Assembly (NCBI RefSeq): GCF_029223195.1
Contig: NZ_JARHUF010000002.1
Span: forward strand, 186,001-250,000
DNA from: Vibrio sp. CAU 1672
GTDB lineage: Bacteria > Pseudomonadota > Gammaproteobacteria > Enterobacterales > Vibrionaceae
Reading direction: 5' to 3'
Length of the DNA: 64,000 bases
Shown here: piece after piece, positions 26,426 through 36,753 of the stretch
Position numbering within the stretch: position 1 is the stretch's first letter
Layout: every line of letters begins with the position of its first letter
The notes under the pieces: model-generated
The model's database searches: none
Seen by the model: only the letters and a program-made list of their open reading frames with translations
Told to the model about the DNA's origin: nothing
Translations under genes and position numbers: made by a program

Positions 26426-27314
26426 AGACATCACGTTAGCTTATCAGCAGCAACGAAAATGGGGGCGGGTCTATCTGAAGTTGACCAAGCCTAAAGTTGT
26501 CGCGTTAATGCTGGTGACGGCAGTGGTTGGCATGAGCCTGGCTCCAGTGGTGGTATTTCCATGGCTGATGGCGATATTGGGTTTGAGCGGTATTGGTCTG
26601 ATGGCGGCGTCGGCAGCCGCATTTAATCACTTAATCGATCGACGTATCGACGCCAAAATGACACGCACCTATAATCGGCCGTTGCCTTCAGGGGAAACCA
26701 ATCCGGCAGCTGTCTTCGTTTTTGCCAGCTTACTTGGCGGGTTCGGATTTGCCATTCTATACCTTGCAGTGAACACGCTCACCGCATGGTTAACCTTGTT
26801 AAGCTTGCTTGGTTATGCGGTGGTCTACACCCTGTACCTGAAACGGGCCACGCCGCAAAACATAGTGATCGCCGGGATCGCCGGGGCGATGCCGCCATTA
26901 TTGGGTTGGACAGCCGTAACCGGTGAATTACATGCCAATGCCTGGCTATTGGTGATGATCATCTTTATCTGGACGCCACCGCATTTTTGGGCGCTGGCAA
27001 TCCATCGCGTCGAGGACTATCGTAAGGTCGACATTCCGATGCTCCCGGTGACCCATGGTATCGAGTACACCAAGACTTCGATATTGCTGTATACCATTTT
27101 GTTAGCTTTGGTCTGCTTATTGCCGGTATTGGTCGGTATGGTCGGGGGGATTTATCTTCTGTCTGTTTTGGTATTAAATGCGGGGTTTATTATTCATGCC
27201 TGGCGGCTGAAATACGCACCACAGCAGAATAGTGCGATAGAGACATTTAAGTTCTCGATTTACCATTTATTCCTGTTGTTCATTGCATTACTTGTTGATC
27301 ATCATTTGGGCTGA
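26418..27314 (+). CDS. cyoE: Protohaem IX farnesyltransferase (haem O synthase)
   Basis: The 298-aa UbiA-family prenyltransferase has [17 protein letters not shown], the Asp-rich [20 protein letters not shown] and [20 protein letters not shown]. It converts haem B to haem O, the precursor for CtaA. The ATG at 26418 follows aaaggag; an upstream in-frame start at 26349 lies inside ctaA and is rejected. It is the last gene of the oxidase operon. Confidence 0.95.
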   Translation: MSRDITLAYQQQRKWGRVYLKLTKPKVVALMLVTAVVGMSLAPVVVFPWLMAILGLSGIGLMAASAAAFNHLIDRRIDAKMTRTYNRPLPSGETNPAAVFVFASLLGGFGFAILYLAVNTLTAWLTLLSLLGYAVVYTLYLKRATPQNIVIAGIAGAMPPLLGWTAVTGELHANAWLLVMIIFIWTPPHFWALAIHRVEDYRKVDIPMLPVTHGIEYTKTSILLYTILLALVCLLPVLVGMVGGIYLLSVLVLNAGFIIHAWRLKYAPQQNSAIETFKFSIYHLFLLFIALLVDHHLG

Positions 27315-27317
27315 ACA

Positions 27318-27339
27318 CTGGCGTTTTATTGATCGCCAG
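27318..27339 (+). terminator. Weak hairpin after the oxidase operon
   Basis: The stem ctggcg / cgccag with loop ttttattgat lies just after the cyoE stop but lacks a T run. It may be a 3' protective or weak terminating hairpin. Confidence 0.35.
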
Positions 27340-27479
27340 GTCCAATTAAGAGGAGGGAAACGGGAGCGGACACTTGTGTTTCTAAAGAGCCTAAGGTCAG
27401 ACATCGTGCTGTACCTAGACTGAGGAGCACTTCAGTATATGGAAGAGAACCGATGGTGGTCAGCTACCAGTCACAGACA

Positions 27480-27500
27480 GGGGCGCAAGTGCGCCCCTTG
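27480..27500 (-). terminator. GC-rich palindrome downstream of the OmpA-like gene
   Basis: A perfect ggggcgca / tgcgcccc palindrome (with loop ag) lies 18 bases past the porin stop, between convergent transcripts. Neither side has a good T run. It probably serves as a shared 3' end. Confidence 0.5.
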
Positions 27501-27517
27501 GGTGTTACGAGTATCTG

Positions 27518-28525
27518 TTATTCCGGTTGTACCAGTTCCTGGTACTCAAATGCGGGTACTACCACTTCAATTCGGCGGTTTTGCTCACGGCCTTCTGCGG
27601 TGCTGTTGTCGGCGACAGGGTTTTCTTCACCCATGCCTTTTACCATTAAGCGTTCAGAGTCAATACCCTTAGCAATCAGGTAATCGGCAACTGATTGAGC
27701 GCGACGCTCTGATAATGTCTGGTTGTAGGCTGCCGGACCTGAGCTGTCAGTATAACCGGTGATTTGGACCTGAGCCTGAGGGTACTTTTCAAGAAACTCA
27801 ACAAAATTATCCAAGCGCTCGCTGACAGAGTCGGTCAGTTTAGCGCTGTTGAACTCAAACGTACCGCTGCCATACTGCTCTTTCTGGACTTTACTCATCA
27901 TCACTGGCATTGGTTCTGGCTCTGGTTCTGGAACTGGTTCAGGCTCTACCACAGGTTCCGCTACCACAATGGGTGCGGCACCAAACTTATAGTTGACGCC
28001 GATGCCGAAGAAGTTCGCGTCCATGTCGTCAAGGATATCGTCAGAAATGTCTTGGTAGCGTTGATATTCTGCTCGTAGACTCCAGTTGTAATCAATGTTG
28101 TATTCTGCACCAATAGAACCGGTAGGGACAAGATCGCGTTCGTCGCCGGAAATCATGTAGGCGCCACCAATTTTGGCAAACAGGTTCCAGGCGTCATTAA
28201 GGTGCCAGTTAAATTTAGGTGCCAGGGTCAGTGCCCAAAGATCCCCGTCTATGGTATTGGCACTGCCGGGCCCGGATCTAAAGTTAGCTTCATAATTGCC
28301 TAGGTAATCGACACCGTACTCCAGCGCGAGCATATCTGTAAAATTGTAACCTACATGCATTCCGGCCCCAAAAGCATCATCATCACAAGGGCTGTTAAGA
28401 TAGCAAGCATCGCCAAATGTGCTTAGCCCGAGTTTGCCCCCGATGTAAGATTCTGCCAGTGCAGTGTTCATCAAACCACTGCTGCCTGCTATCACCGCTG
28501 CTACTGCAATTGCTACTTTGTTCAT
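27518..28525 (-). CDS. OmpA family outer-membrane protein
   Basis: The 335-aa protein has a signal peptide ending NTALA, an N-terminal eight-strand beta-barrel (about residues 22-195; YIGGKLGLSTFGDACYLN), a Pro/Glu hinge (VVEPEPVPEPEPEPMP) and a C-terminal OmpA domain binding peptidoglycan (FNSAKLTDSVSERL, TGYTDSSGPAAYNQTLSERR, NRRIEVVV). It links the outer membrane to the cell wall. A Cys pair (CYLNSPCDDD) lies in an early loop. The start at 28525 has aagga; an upstream ATG is not needed. Confidence 0.94.
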   Translation of the reverse strand: MNKVAIAVAAVIAGSSGLMNTALAESYIGGKLGLSTFGDACYLNSPCDDDAFGAGMHVGYNFTDMLALEYGVDYLGNYEANFRSGPGSANTIDGDLWALTLAPKFNWHLNDAWNLFAKIGGAYMISGDERDLVPTGSIGAEYNIDYNWSLRAEYQRYQDISDDILDDMDANFFGIGVNYKFGAAPIVVAEPVVEPEPVPEPEPEPMPVMMSKVQKEQYGSGTFEFNSAKLTDSVSERLDNFVEFLEKYPQAQVQITGYTDSSGPAAYNQTLSERRAQSVADYLIAKGIDSERLMVKGMGEENPVADNSTAEGREQNRRIEVVVPAFEYQELVQPE

Positions 28526-28978
28526 AATGTGTCCTTGTATTGATTGCATTGTTAACTTGTACTTTGTATTACAGAGTTAGATACTTAGTGCTTATAAGAA
28601 ATTAGTTTAATAACTGCTTGTTTTTGTATCAAGTGACAACCTGTTAGCGTTGAGTCAAATTTACCTCTGAGACCTCCACAAACTTCTGATATCACTTACA
28701 TTGTAGACAAGATTTCTTTAAATAAAGGAAAATATATGATTCCGTGCCTGCCTGTGTAAATAATTGTTTACGCCGTGTTTTTAAATTAACGCCCCTGCTC
28801 GGTTTGCATTTTTTTTAAAAAAGTGTTTGCAACTGGGGTTCTAAGCCGATAAGTTACTTCAACAAACACAAAGAAACTGGCTCCCAGCCCTTAGTTTTGC
28901 TCGCTTTGTGAATAACGTAGCAGTGAGCCAAGTACAGGGAAGAATATGGGTCAAGGATAGTAGTAGGAAGTAGAAGTA
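28526..28978. promoter_or_regulatory. Divergent promoter region of the OmpA-like gene and aroG
   Basis: This 453-base gap holds no gene. It contains one clear operator-like site, the TyrR box at 28755-28772. Two TTTGCA motifs flank an A/T palindrome near 28800-28840. No leader peptide or attenuator hairpin was recognised before aroG. Confidence 0.6.
28755..28772 (+). promoter_or_regulatory. TyrR box upstream of aroG
   Basis: The site tgtaaataattgtttacg matches the TyrR consensus TGTAAA-N6-TTTACA at all but the last base. It lies about 207 bases before aroG, whose E. coli counterpart is TyrR-repressed. Binding is inferred from sequence. Confidence 0.7.
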
Positions 28979-30031
28979 ATGTTTCAAACTGATGATGTAA
29001 GAATTAATAGAGTAAAAGAACTATTACCACCCGTAGCAGTACTAGAGAAATATCCGGCAACAGAGACCGCCTCATCGACCACGTTTGGTTGCCGTAACGC
29101 GATACATAATATTTTGGAAGGCAAAGATGATCGGTTGCTGGTTATCGTAGGGCCATGCTCAATCCATGATCCGGAAGCTGCGGTTGAGTATGGTAAAAAA
29201 CTCAAAGTGTTACGCGATGAACTGGGCGAGCAGCTTGAAATTGTAATGCGAGTCTACTTTGAAAAGCCACGCACGACGGTAGGCTGGAAAGGGCTTATCA
29301 ACGATCCTTACCTCAATGACACATATAAGTTGAATGATGGTTTGCGTATTGGGCGTAAGCTGTTACTTGATTTGACGGATATGGGGCTGCCTACTGCAAG
29401 TGAGTTCCTCGATATGATCACACCGCAATACGTGGCCGATCTGATCAGCTGGGGTGCGATTGGAGCCCGTACTACAGAGTCTCAGGTCCACCGTGAACTG
29501 GCATCTGGTCTGTCTTGCCCGGTTGGCTTTAAAAATGGTACCGACGGCAATATCAAAATTGCCAGCGACGCTATTCGTTCTGCGAGTGCTTCACACCACT
29601 TTTTGTCGGTAACTAAGTACGGCCACTCTGCCATCGTAGAGACTGCTGGTAACCCGGATTGTCATATCATCCTGCGTGGGGGTAAAGAGCCAAATTACAG
29701 TGCATCTCATGTTGCTCAGATTAAAGATGAGCTGGACGCTGCAGGCTTACCAAAGAAAGTAATGATCGACTTCAGTCATGCGAATAGCTCTAAACAGTTT
29801 AAGCGTCAAATGCTGGTTTCTGATGACGTGGCTGAGCAGATCTCGGCTGGTGAAGAGGCTATATTTGGTGTCATGATCGAGTCCCACCTTGTCGAAGGCC
29901 GACAAGATCTGGTTGACGGTAAGGTTGCGACCTACGGCCAGTCGATTACCGATGCGTGTATTGGCTGGGAAGATACGGAAACCGTTCTGCGTCAACTTTC
30001 TGAGGCTGTGCTGGATCGTCGAAACAAGTAA
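28979..30031 (+). CDS. aroG: 3-deoxy-7-phosphoheptulonate synthase (AroG type)
   Basis: The 350-aa class I DAHP synthase has DRLLVIVGPCSIHDPEAAVE, VYFEKPRTTVGWKGLINDP, IGARTTESQVHRELASGLSC, PVGFKNGTDG and IDFSHANSSK. It joins PEP and erythrose-4-phosphate in the first step of aromatic amino acid synthesis. The motif pattern and length fit the Phe-sensitive AroG form, though feedback specificity cannot be confirmed. The ribosome site aggaag is a little distant. A TyrR box lies upstream and a strong terminator downstream. Confidence 0.95.
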   Translation: MFQTDDVRINRVKELLPPVAVLEKYPATETASSTTFGCRNAIHNILEGKDDRLLVIVGPCSIHDPEAAVEYGKKLKVLRDELGEQLEIVMRVYFEKPRTTVGWKGLINDPYLNDTYKLNDGLRIGRKLLLDLTDMGLPTASEFLDMITPQYVADLISWGAIGARTTESQVHRELASGLSCPVGFKNGTDGNIKIASDAIRSASASHHFLSVTKYGHSAIVETAGNPDCHIILRGGKEPNYSASHVAQIKDELDAAGLPKKVMIDFSHANSSKQFKRQMLVSDDVAEQISAGEEAIFGVMIESHLVEGRQDLVDGKVATYGQSITDACIGWEDTETVLRQLSEAVLDRRNK

Positions 30032-30054
30032 GCTAATTAAAGCATTGTGGAAAG

Positions 30055-30087
30055 AACCAGAGGCGTACCGCCTCTGGTTCTTTTTTT
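30055..30087 (+). terminator. Rho-independent terminator of aroG
   Basis: A perfect 11-bp stem (aaccagaggcg / cgcctctggtt) with loop tac is followed by eight T residues. Confidence 0.95.
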
Positions 30088-30393
30088 ATGATATTTCATG
30101 AGTTCCAGACTGTGGTTGTGGAGAGAGCGACCACCAGACTCGAATCGTAACTTGGCTTGTCACCATCTGGCATTACCTTGGCCTCAGCGTGTGATCCTTC
30201 AACTAAACTAGGTTAAGAGGCTTTGTCGAATAGCTCAGAAAATGTTAACAACTAGCCGCTCATTGCTAATGCTGTGAACTCTTGAGCTAAAAATGTCGGT
30301 TCGATAAGAGTTTTATATGAATTTTTTGTAATAAAAATGATGTTGCTGTATATAAATTGCCGCAAATAAATATAAATTACAGAAGTCCTGTCT
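30088..30393. other. Intergenic region before the Aer-like receptor gene
   Basis: No gene or hairpin of note is seen in these 306 bases. AT-rich sequence with TATAAAT (around 30351) lies near the start at 30394 and probably contains the promoter. Confidence 0.45.
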
Positions 30394-31959
30394 ATGTCAG
30401 CCAATTTTTCCAATAAAGCTCAAGAAACTCTCGTGGGAGAACTAGAGGAACTGGTTTCTACCACTAACTTACAAGGCGTGATTACTTATTGTAATGATGC
30501 GTTTTGTCGTATAGCAGAATACACGCGTGAAGAACTGTTAGATCAGAACCATAATATCGTGCGTCATAGTGATATGCCCAAAGCGGCTTTTTCTGATATG
30601 TGGGCCCGCTTAAAGCAAGGCAAAGCCTGGCGCGGTATCGTCAAAAACAGTACCAAATCAGGAGGCTACTACTGGGTAGATGCCTATGTAACACCTATTT
30701 ATCAAGGTAATCAAGTGGTGGGTTATCAGTCCGTACGGGTTAAGCCCAAGCGAGAGTGGGTTGATATAGCCTCGAGGGCCTACCAAGGGTTACTTAAGGC
30801 TGAAAAATCGGGACGCACATGCTCACTGAAGCTCAATGAAACGTTGCGTTATGCCATCCTGCTTGGTGCGTTGTCAGCGCCAGCTCTGGCTTATGCACTG
30901 TCGGTGGAAGGGCCCCTGGCGTGGTTGGCCAGTTGGCTACCAGCTGGCGTGTTAGCGTTGTTGTTTCGCCAGGAACTGATCGATACGCCAAAGCAATTCA
31001 AAAGGTTACAGCAACAATATGACAGTGTCAGTCGCCTGGTGTACTCCGGCAACAAGCCTTTCTCGATTGCGGATTTTCATATCAAGATGTTGTCTGCCCG
31101 AATTCGTACCGTACTTGGCCGGATGACGGATTCAGCCCGACCTTTACAGCAGTTTGTGGAAGAGTTAAGTCATACCACGGCTGAGGTGTCAGCGGCGTTG
31201 AGTCAGCAAAACAGTGATATTCGCCAGGTAAGGGATGCCACTGAAGCGATGGAAAGCTCCGCTAATTCAGTCTCTTCTAATATGCAAAATGCTCACCTGC
31301 TGATCGACGATACGCTAAAGTCTTGCAATATGGCAAAAAGTACCATCGACCAAACGCACGTGAACTTAGAACAGTTGAATGAGCAGGCAGAAAAAGCCAC
31401 AGAAACCACCGGTAAGCTAAGTGAGCAGGCACAGCAGGTTAGCCTGTTGATGGAAGAGATTGGGGGAATTGCCGATCAAACTAATTTGCTGGCATTAAAC
31501 GCAGCAATCGAAGCCGCGAGGGCTGGTGAACAGGGGCGCGGATTTGCGGTAGTGGCAGATGAAGTCAGGGCGCTATCAGGGCGCACCTCCAATGCGACGG
31601 AACAGATTCAAGCCTCGATTGATACTATGCTGGTGACGATTCAAAGTTGGCAGCAAGATATTCTGGCCAATAAGGAACAGACGCAAGCCTGTTCAGCGGT
31701 TGCAGAACAAAGTACACAACGCTTGTCTGATGTCGAGCAAATGATGCAGGCCATGAGTGGTTTGATGGTCGATGTCGCCGACGCGGCGAGCAGTCAACAA
31801 CAGCTTTCGAGTGAGGTGAACCACCATATACATTCTATTGCCTCTACCGCGGAACAGAATTTGGCGGCAACCCATGTCGTGGAACAGCACAGTTTGAAAC
31901 TGAAAGATCAGGTCCATGAATTTTATCAGATCGCCGAACGCTTTGAAGACAAGGGCTAG
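30394..31959 (+). CDS. Aer-like methyl-accepting chemotaxis protein with PAS domain
   Basis: The 521-aa protein has an N-terminal PAS domain (about residues 15-115) with [20 protein letters not shown] and [20 protein letters not shown], the pattern of the FAD-binding Aer sensor. A membrane hairpin (about 150-185) follows, and then the MCP signalling domain with tip [20 protein letters not shown]. It should sense redox state or oxygen and control CheA. Unlike classic receptors it has no periplasmic domain. Single gene with its own terminator. Confidence 0.93.
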   Translation: MSANFSNKAQETLVGELEELVSTTNLQGVITYCNDAFCRIAEYTREELLDQNHNIVRHSDMPKAAFSDMWARLKQGKAWRGIVKNSTKSGGYYWVDAYVTPIYQGNQVVGYQSVRVKPKREWVDIASRAYQGLLKAEKSGRTCSLKLNETLRYAILLGALSAPALAYALSVEGPLAWLASWLPAGVLALLFRQELIDTPKQFKRLQQQYDSVSRLVYSGNKPFSIADFHIKMLSARIRTVLGRMTDSARPLQQFVEELSHTTAEVSAALSQQNSDIRQVRDATEAMESSANSVSSNMQNAHLLIDDTLKSCNMAKSTIDQTHVNLEQLNEQAEKATETTGKLSEQAQQVSLLMEEIGGIADQTNLLALNAAIEAARAGEQGRGFAVVADEVRALSGRTSNATEQIQASIDTMLVTIQSWQQDILANKEQTQACSAVAEQSTQRLSDVEQMMQAMSGLMVDVADAASSQQQLSSEVNHHIHSIASTAEQNLAATHVVEQHSLKLKDQVHEFYQIAERFEDKG

Positions 31960-32001
31960 CTTCCTTATTGGTCAAACGTCATCAAGCTGCTGGCATCAAA
32001 C

Positions 32002-32033
32002 AAAAAGCCCGGAGTGTTAACACCGGGCTTTGT
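32002..32033. terminator. Bidirectional terminator between Aer-like gene and add
   Basis: The stem aaagcccgg / ccgggcttt with loop agtgttaaca lies between convergent genes; T-rich ends are present on both strands. Confidence 0.85.
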
Positions 32034-32045
32034 TAATTTAGCGCA

Positions 32046-33044
32046 TTAGGCAGGTAAAAAGCTGCGCAGGTGCTGTTTGACTTCATCGGTTGTGAATGCA
32101 GCCTCGATGCTGTACTCGTAGATGGTGTAGTAGTCTTGCTGGCTAAGGTTGAACTCTTGTACCACTTTACGCACTTCATCCGTCATGGTGGTGTTAGATA
32201 CAGTGCGGTTATCAGTGTTGATGGTGATTGGCACGCCATCTTTGAGGAACACTTTGGCCGGGTGTTCAGAGAGTTTTGGTACAGCCTTGGTCTGCACGTT
32301 ACTGCTTGGGCAGGTTTCCAGGGCAACGTGTTGCTCTTTCACCAGCTTGTAGGCTTCGGCATGGCCTGTGATGTGGATACCATGGCCCACTCGCTCTGCT
32401 CCCAGTAACGTGATTGCGTCGAACACGTTTTGTCCTACGCCTTGTTCACCGGCGTGGATAGTAACGTGGTAGCCTTTTTGCTGAGCGTATTCCGCGTAAG
32501 GGATAAACTCATGACAAAAGCCAGCGACTTCACCGCCTGCTAAGTCGAAAGCCGCCACACCATTACCAAGGTAGGCTGCACCGACATCAAGCACTTCTTT
32601 GATTCTATCTTTTGGCGCGTGTCTTAAGATAGACAAAATGTAGTTACCCTTGATGTCATATTGCTGCTCAGCACGCTGCATGCCTTTCACCGCACTGCCG
32701 ATCACCTGGTCAAGATCTAAGCCTTTTTCCAAGTGAAGCAGAGGTCCGAAACGTACCTCAAGGTACTTAACGTTTTCTTTTGCCGCGTCTTCATACAGTT
32801 CAAAAGAAATGCGTTCAATCGCTTCCGCGGTCTGCATGACTGAGAGCGGCAGATCAAAGCGTTTAAGGTATTCATCAAGATCTTGACAAGTCTCTGGAGC
32901 TATCATCAGCTCTCGAATCTCTTCAATGTTCTGGGTTGGCAGGGTAACGCCTTGCTCAAGAGCCAGGTCACGAATCGTCTCTGGACGAACGCTGCCATCC
33001 AAGTGGCAATGAAGATCAATTTTAGGAAGGTCAATAAATTGCAT
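32046..33044 (-). CDS. add: Adenosine deaminase
   Basis: The 332-aa protein has the metal site [17 protein letters not shown], the catalytic HAGEQGVG and the later His/Asp region ERVGHGIHI and [10 protein letters not shown]. It deaminates adenosine and deoxyadenosine in purine salvage. The 5' leader is an adenine riboswitch (33086-33152), which should permit translation when adenine is bound. The gene is single, between the Aer terminator and the tkt terminator. Confidence 0.96.
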   Translation of the reverse strand: MQFIDLPKIDLHCHLDGSVRPETIRDLALEQGVTLPTQNIEEIRELMIAPETCQDLDEYLKRFDLPLSVMQTAEAIERISFELYEDAAKENVKYLEVRFGPLLHLEKGLDLDQVIGSAVKGMQRAEQQYDIKGNYILSILRHAPKDRIKEVLDVGAAYLGNGVAAFDLAGGEVAGFCHEFIPYAEYAQQKGYHVTIHAGEQGVGQNVFDAITLLGAERVGHGIHITGHAEAYKLVKEQHVALETCPSSNVQTKAVPKLSEHPAKVFLKDGVPITINTDNRTVSNTTMTDEVRKVVQEFNLSQQDYYTIYEYSIEAAFTTDEVKQHLRSFLPA

Positions 33045-33085
33045 GAGTCTCTACCTTTATTAGGTGACAAGAATAAAGTTACAGA
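33045..33085 (-). promoter_or_regulatory. Riboswitch expression platform over the add ribosome site
   Basis: In the transcript ACUUUAUU near the aptamer can pair with AAUAAAGGU just before the start codon, hiding the AAGG ribosome site. There is no terminator-like T run, so control should be at translation, as in the V. vulnificus add switch. Confidence 0.75.
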
Positions 33086-33152
33086 CTTCATAATCAAGAG
33101 TTTAAGGCTCTTGGTAGAAACTCCCAAACCATATCATTGGGATTATACGAAG
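33086..33152 (-). promoter_or_regulatory. Adenine riboswitch aptamer (purine class) of add
   Basis: Read on the minus strand, P1 is CUUCGUA/UAUGAAG with core J1/2 UAAUCC, P2 loop AUGAUAUGG, J2/3 GUUUCUACC and P3 loop CCUUAAACUCUUG. The core order and loop-loop sequences match the purine aptamer. The specificity base before UAUG is U (in UUGAUUAUG), which favours adenine; guanine switches have C there. The aptamer is 42 bases upstream of add. Confidence 0.95.
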
Positions 33153-33272
33153 TTATAAAAAGTTTCTTATTATGAAACATGTTAATGGATAATAGCCTAA
33201 TCCCTTTAACTGTTCACTGTTTTGCTTGCTAAATTGTGCCGCAATCGATAAACCTGATGCTAATTTAGTTAG

Positions 33273-33300
33273 CAAAAAGCCCTGCTAGAGCAGGGCTTTA
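33273..33300 (-). terminator. Rho-independent terminator of tkt
   Basis: On the minus strand a perfect taaagccctgc / gcagggctttt stem with loop tcta is followed by T residues, 16 bases after the tkt stop. Confidence 0.9.
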
Positions 33301-33316
33301 ACGATGCTGGTTAAAA

Positions 33317-35308
33317 TTAAGCCAGCAGTTCTTTCGCGGTGTTTACTACGTTTTCAGTAGTGAAACCGAACATCTTGAACAGTTGGTCAGCTGGTGCCGA
33401 TTCACCGAAGGTGGTCATACCGATGATCTTGCCACCAAAGCCAACGTACTTATACCAGAAGTCTGCAATGCCCGCTTCGATAGCGATGCGTGCAGTTACG
33501 TCTGATGGCAGTACGGCCTCACGGTAAGCAGCGTCTTGCTTGTCGAATGCATCAGTTGATGGCATTGAAACTACGCGTACTTGCTTACCTTCAGCGGTTA
33601 GTTGTGCCGCAGCTTCAACTGCCAGTTCAACTTCAGAACCGGTTGCGATCAGGATAAGCTCTGGCTTGCCTGCGCAATCTTTCAGGATGTAACCGCCTTT
33701 TGCGATGTTTGCCAGTTGCTCAGCATCACGCTCTTGTTGAGCCAGGTTTTGACGAGAGAAGATAAGCGCAGTTGGCGCATCTTTACGTTCAATTGCCAGT
33801 TTCCAAGCCACAGCAGACTCAACCTGGTCACATGGACGCCATGTGCTCATGTTTGGAGTCAGACGCAGAGACGCCATTTGCTCAACCGGTTGGTGAGTTG
33901 GGCCGTCTTCGCCAAGACCGATAGAGTCGTGGGTGTAAACCTGGATGTTCTGAACTTTCATCAGCGCAGCCATGCGCATTGCGTTACGTGCGTACTCCAT
34001 GAACATCAGGAAGGTTGCGCCGTAAGGAACGAAACCACCGTGTAGCGCGATGCCGTTCATGATAGCTGTCATACCGAATTCACGTACACCGTAGTGGATG
34101 TAGTTACCAGAGAAGTCGTTCGCTTCTAGTGATTTAGAACCAGACCACATAGTCAGGTTAGAAGGCGCCAGGTCAGCTGAGCCGCCCATGAATTCAGGCA
34201 GTAGTGCACCAAACGCTTCTAGTGCGTTTTGCGATGCTTTACGTGATGCGATGTTGGCTGGCTTAGCTTGCAGATCAGCAATGATTTGGCTTGCTTTCTC
34301 TTCCCACTGCGCTGGTAGTTCACCGTTTACGCGGCGCTTGAATTCAGCTGCCAGCTCAGGGTACGCTGCTTCATAAGCTGCAAATTTCTCGTCCCACGCT
34401 GCTTCCTTAGCTGCGCCTGCTTCTTTCGCTGACCATTCTGCGTAGACTTCCTGCGGAATTTCAAAAGGACCGTGCTCCCAACCTAGTTCTTTACGTGTTG
34501 CTGCGATTTCTTCAGCGCCTAGTGGTGCACCGTGACAGTCGTGTGAACCAGATTTGTTTGGTGAACCAAAACCGATGATAGTTTTAGTACAGATCAGGGT
34601 AGGGCGAGGGTCTGCTTTTGCAGCGATGATTGCTGCGTTGATCGCTTCAGAATCATGGCCGTCTACTGCCGGGATTACGTGCCAGCCGTACGCTTCAAAA
34701 CGCTTAGGTGTGTCGTCAGAGAACCAGCCTTCAACGTGACCGTCGATAGAGATACCGTTGTCATCCCAGAATGCGATCAGTTTACCCAGACCTAGCGTAC
34801 CTGCCAGAGAACACGCCTCGTGAGAGATACCTTCCATCAGACAGCCGTCGCCCATGAACACGTAAGTAAAGTGGTCAACGATGTCATGGCCTTCTTTGTT
34901 GAACTGCGCTGCTAGCGCTTTCTCACCCATAGCCATACCAACAGCGTTAGTGATGCCTTGACCCAGAGGACCGGTTGTTGTTTCGATACCTGGTGCGTAG
35001 CCGTACTCTGGGTGACCTGGAGTTTTAGAGTGAAGCTGACGGAAGTTCTTAAGATCGTCGATAGACAGCTCGTAACCTGCCAGGTGCAGCAGAGAGTAGA
35101 TCAGCATAGAACCATGGCCGTTAGACAGTACGAAACGGTCGCGGTCAGCCCATTTAGGGTTAGATGGGTTGTGGTTTAGGTGAGAACGCCAAAGTACTTC
35201 AGCGATATCAGCCATACCCATAGGTGCGCCTGGGTGGCCAGAGTTAGCTTGTTGAACACCATCCATGCTAAGAGCGCGGATTGCATTTGCCAGATATTTA
35301 CGATCCAT
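33317..35308 (-). CDS. tkt: Transketolase
   Basis: The 663-aa protein has the TPP-binding region [33 protein letters not shown], the active [11 protein letters not shown] and the transketolase motif [20 protein letters not shown]. It moves two-carbon units in the non-oxidative pentose phosphate pathway. It lies 82 bases downstream of talB on the same strand, with a hairpin between. The upstream SorC-type regulator may control the pair. Whether another transketolase exists elsewhere in the genome cannot be seen. Confidence 0.96.
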   Translation of the reverse strand: MDRKYLANAIRALSMDGVQQANSGHPGAPMGMADIAEVLWRSHLNHNPSNPKWADRDRFVLSNGHGSMLIYSLLHLAGYELSIDDLKNFRQLHSKTPGHPEYGYAPGIETTTGPLGQGITNAVGMAMGEKALAAQFNKEGHDIVDHFTYVFMGDGCLMEGISHEACSLAGTLGLGKLIAFWDDNGISIDGHVEGWFSDDTPKRFEAYGWHVIPAVDGHDSEAINAAIIAAKADPRPTLICTKTIIGFGSPNKSGSHDCHGAPLGAEEIAATRKELGWEHGPFEIPQEVYAEWSAKEAGAAKEAAWDEKFAAYEAAYPELAAEFKRRVNGELPAQWEEKASQIIADLQAKPANIASRKASQNALEAFGALLPEFMGGSADLAPSNLTMWSGSKSLEANDFSGNYIHYGVREFGMTAIMNGIALHGGFVPYGATFLMFMEYARNAMRMAALMKVQNIQVYTHDSIGLGEDGPTHQPVEQMASLRLTPNMSTWRPCDQVESAVAWKLAIERKDAPTALIFSRQNLAQQERDAEQLANIAKGGYILKDCAGKPELILIATGSEVELAVEAAAQLTAEGKQVRVVSMPSTDAFDKQDAAYREAVLPSDVTARIAIEAGIADFWYKYVGFGGKIIGMTTFGESAPADQLFKMFGFTTENVVNTAKELLA

Positions 35309-35348
35309 AATAATTACCGAATGTGTTTAAATCTAGGAAAGGGATGTT

Positions 35349-35378
35349 AACAGGGGAACACTAACGTTCCCCTGTTTT
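35349..35378 (-). terminator. Hairpin between talB and tkt
   Basis: The stem aacaggggaac / gttccccctg-like (imperfect by one base) with loop actaac lies in the 82-base spacer. The minus-strand side lacks a good T run, so it may partly attenuate or protect transcripts rather than stop them. Confidence 0.5.
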
Positions 35379-35390
35379 GATTCTGAGTGA

Positions 35391-36341
35391 TTACAGCTTA
35401 GCTGCGATCATGTCTTCAAGTTTACCTTGGTCAATCGCGAAGTTACGGATGCCTTCAGCAAGTTTTTCTACTGCCATTGGATCTTGGTTGTGATCCCATA
35501 GGAACTCAGCGTGAGTCATTGGCGCAGGGCGTTCTTTCGCGCCTTTCGAATCAACTAGCTTCTCAACCACTTCGCCTTCAGCCGCTTCCAGTTCAGCAAG
35601 TAGAGCTGGAGCGATAGTCAGACGGTCACAACCTGCAAGTTCCAGGATTTCACCGATGTTACGGAAGCTCGCACCCATAACCACTGTGTTGTAGCCGTAC
35701 TCTTTGTAGTAGTTGTAGATGCTAGTTACAGATAGTACGCCTGGATCTTCCTGAGCTTCGAAGTCACGACCTTCTTTCGCTTTGTACCAGTCCATGATAC
35801 GACCAACGAATGGAGAAATCAGGAATACGCCAGCTTCAGCACAAGCACGGGCCTGAGCGAATGAGAACAGAAGCGTCAGGTTACAGTTGATGCCTTCTTT
35901 CTCTAGGATCTCAGCTGCGCGGATACCTTCCCAAGTAGAAGCCAGCTTGATAAGGATACGGTCGTTAGTGATGCCTGCATCGTTGTACATTTTCACTAGT
36001 TGACGTGCTTTCGCTACGCTGCCTTCCATGTCGTAAGATAGACGAGCATCTACTTCTGTAGAGATACGACCTGGGATAGTTTTTAGGATTTCTTTACCGA
36101 TGTTTACCGCAAGCATGTCACAAGTGTCTTGAACTTGCTGTGCTTTGTCGTTGCTTTGTGCTTTCGCGTATTCGATAGAAGCGTCGATTAGAGGTGCGTA
36201 CTCTTCGATTTGAGCTGCTTTCAGGATAAGAGATGGGTTCGTTGTTGCATCTTCAGGTTGGTATTTTTTGATTGCGTCAATTTCACCAGTGTCTGCTACT
36301 ACAGTCGTTAGTTTACGAAGTTGCTCTAACTTGTTGCTCAT
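35391..36341 (-). CDS. talB: Transaldolase (TalB type)
   Basis: The 316-aa protein has the transaldolase signatures [14 protein letters not shown], the active Lys in [12 protein letters not shown] (Lys about residue 131) and [20 protein letters not shown]. It exchanges dihydroxyacetone units between sugar phosphates. It is the first gene of the talB-tkt unit, with the SorC regulator divergent about 455 bases away and palindromic sites between. Confidence 0.96.
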   Translation of the reverse strand: MSNKLEQLRKLTTVVADTGEIDAIKKYQPEDATTNPSLILKAAQIEEYAPLIDASIEYAKAQSNDKAQQVQDTCDMLAVNIGKEILKTIPGRISTEVDARLSYDMEGSVAKARQLVKMYNDAGITNDRILIKLASTWEGIRAAEILEKEGINCNLTLLFSFAQARACAEAGVFLISPFVGRIMDWYKAKEGRDFEAQEDPGVLSVTSIYNYYKEYGYNTVVMGASFRNIGEILELAGCDRLTIAPALLAELEAAEGEVVEKLVDSKGAKERPAPMTHAEFLWDHNQDPMAVEKLAEGIRNFAIDQGKLEDMIAAKL

Positions 36342-36490
36342 AATCGATCATCCTATATAAATGGGCTTAAGTGTGGTTAGGGAGTACCACAACTTGTGCA
36401 TTTGTAAGCGAGTTAGCTATTAGTGTAGTGCCTTCTTACAAGACTTACTCACAGCTAACCTGCAAAAATTGAGTCATCGAACAATTGTCA

Positions 36491-36504
36491 TGAACATATG
36501 TTCG
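36491..36504. promoter_or_regulatory. Candidate operator upstream of talB
   Basis: TGAACATATGTTCG, with a perfect 12-bp palindrome (GAACATATGTTC), lies 150 bases before talB. A partial copy (ATGTGCTCA) follows at 36520-36528. It is likely bound by the adjacent SorC-family regulator. Confidence 0.55.
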
Positions 36505-36720
36505 GTGGTTGAGTAAATGATGTGCTCATATTTATATTATCTATGGTGAAAGTCAATTGTTGAATGAGGGGTAAAGTGACCTTAATCAACGTTTTTTTGA
36601 GGTGTAATACGAATAAACGTTTGCTAAATTTTGCTGGCGCCAGTGGTGTTCTTAAACGGTGGCATATTTATTCTGAGTAATTGTAATGTGCGTGAGCAAT
36701 TGTTGATTCTGGGGAGGGGT

Positions 36721-36753
36721 ATAACATATGCTATATCAATGAGCATGTGCTCA
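36721..36753. promoter_or_regulatory. Candidate operator pair upstream of the SorC-type regulator
   Basis: TGAGCATGTGCTCA (36740-36753) with TGAGCA/TGCTCA arms is preceded by the weaker ATAACATATGCTAT (36721-36734), starts 19 bases apart. They lie 43 bases and more before the regulator start, a position suited to autorepression. Confidence 0.55.

Noticed and set aside
27439-27683. Two overlapping plus-strand frames after cyoE
   Set aside because: They cross the porin 3' end and a palindrome; composition is unlike a protein and no start signal is present.
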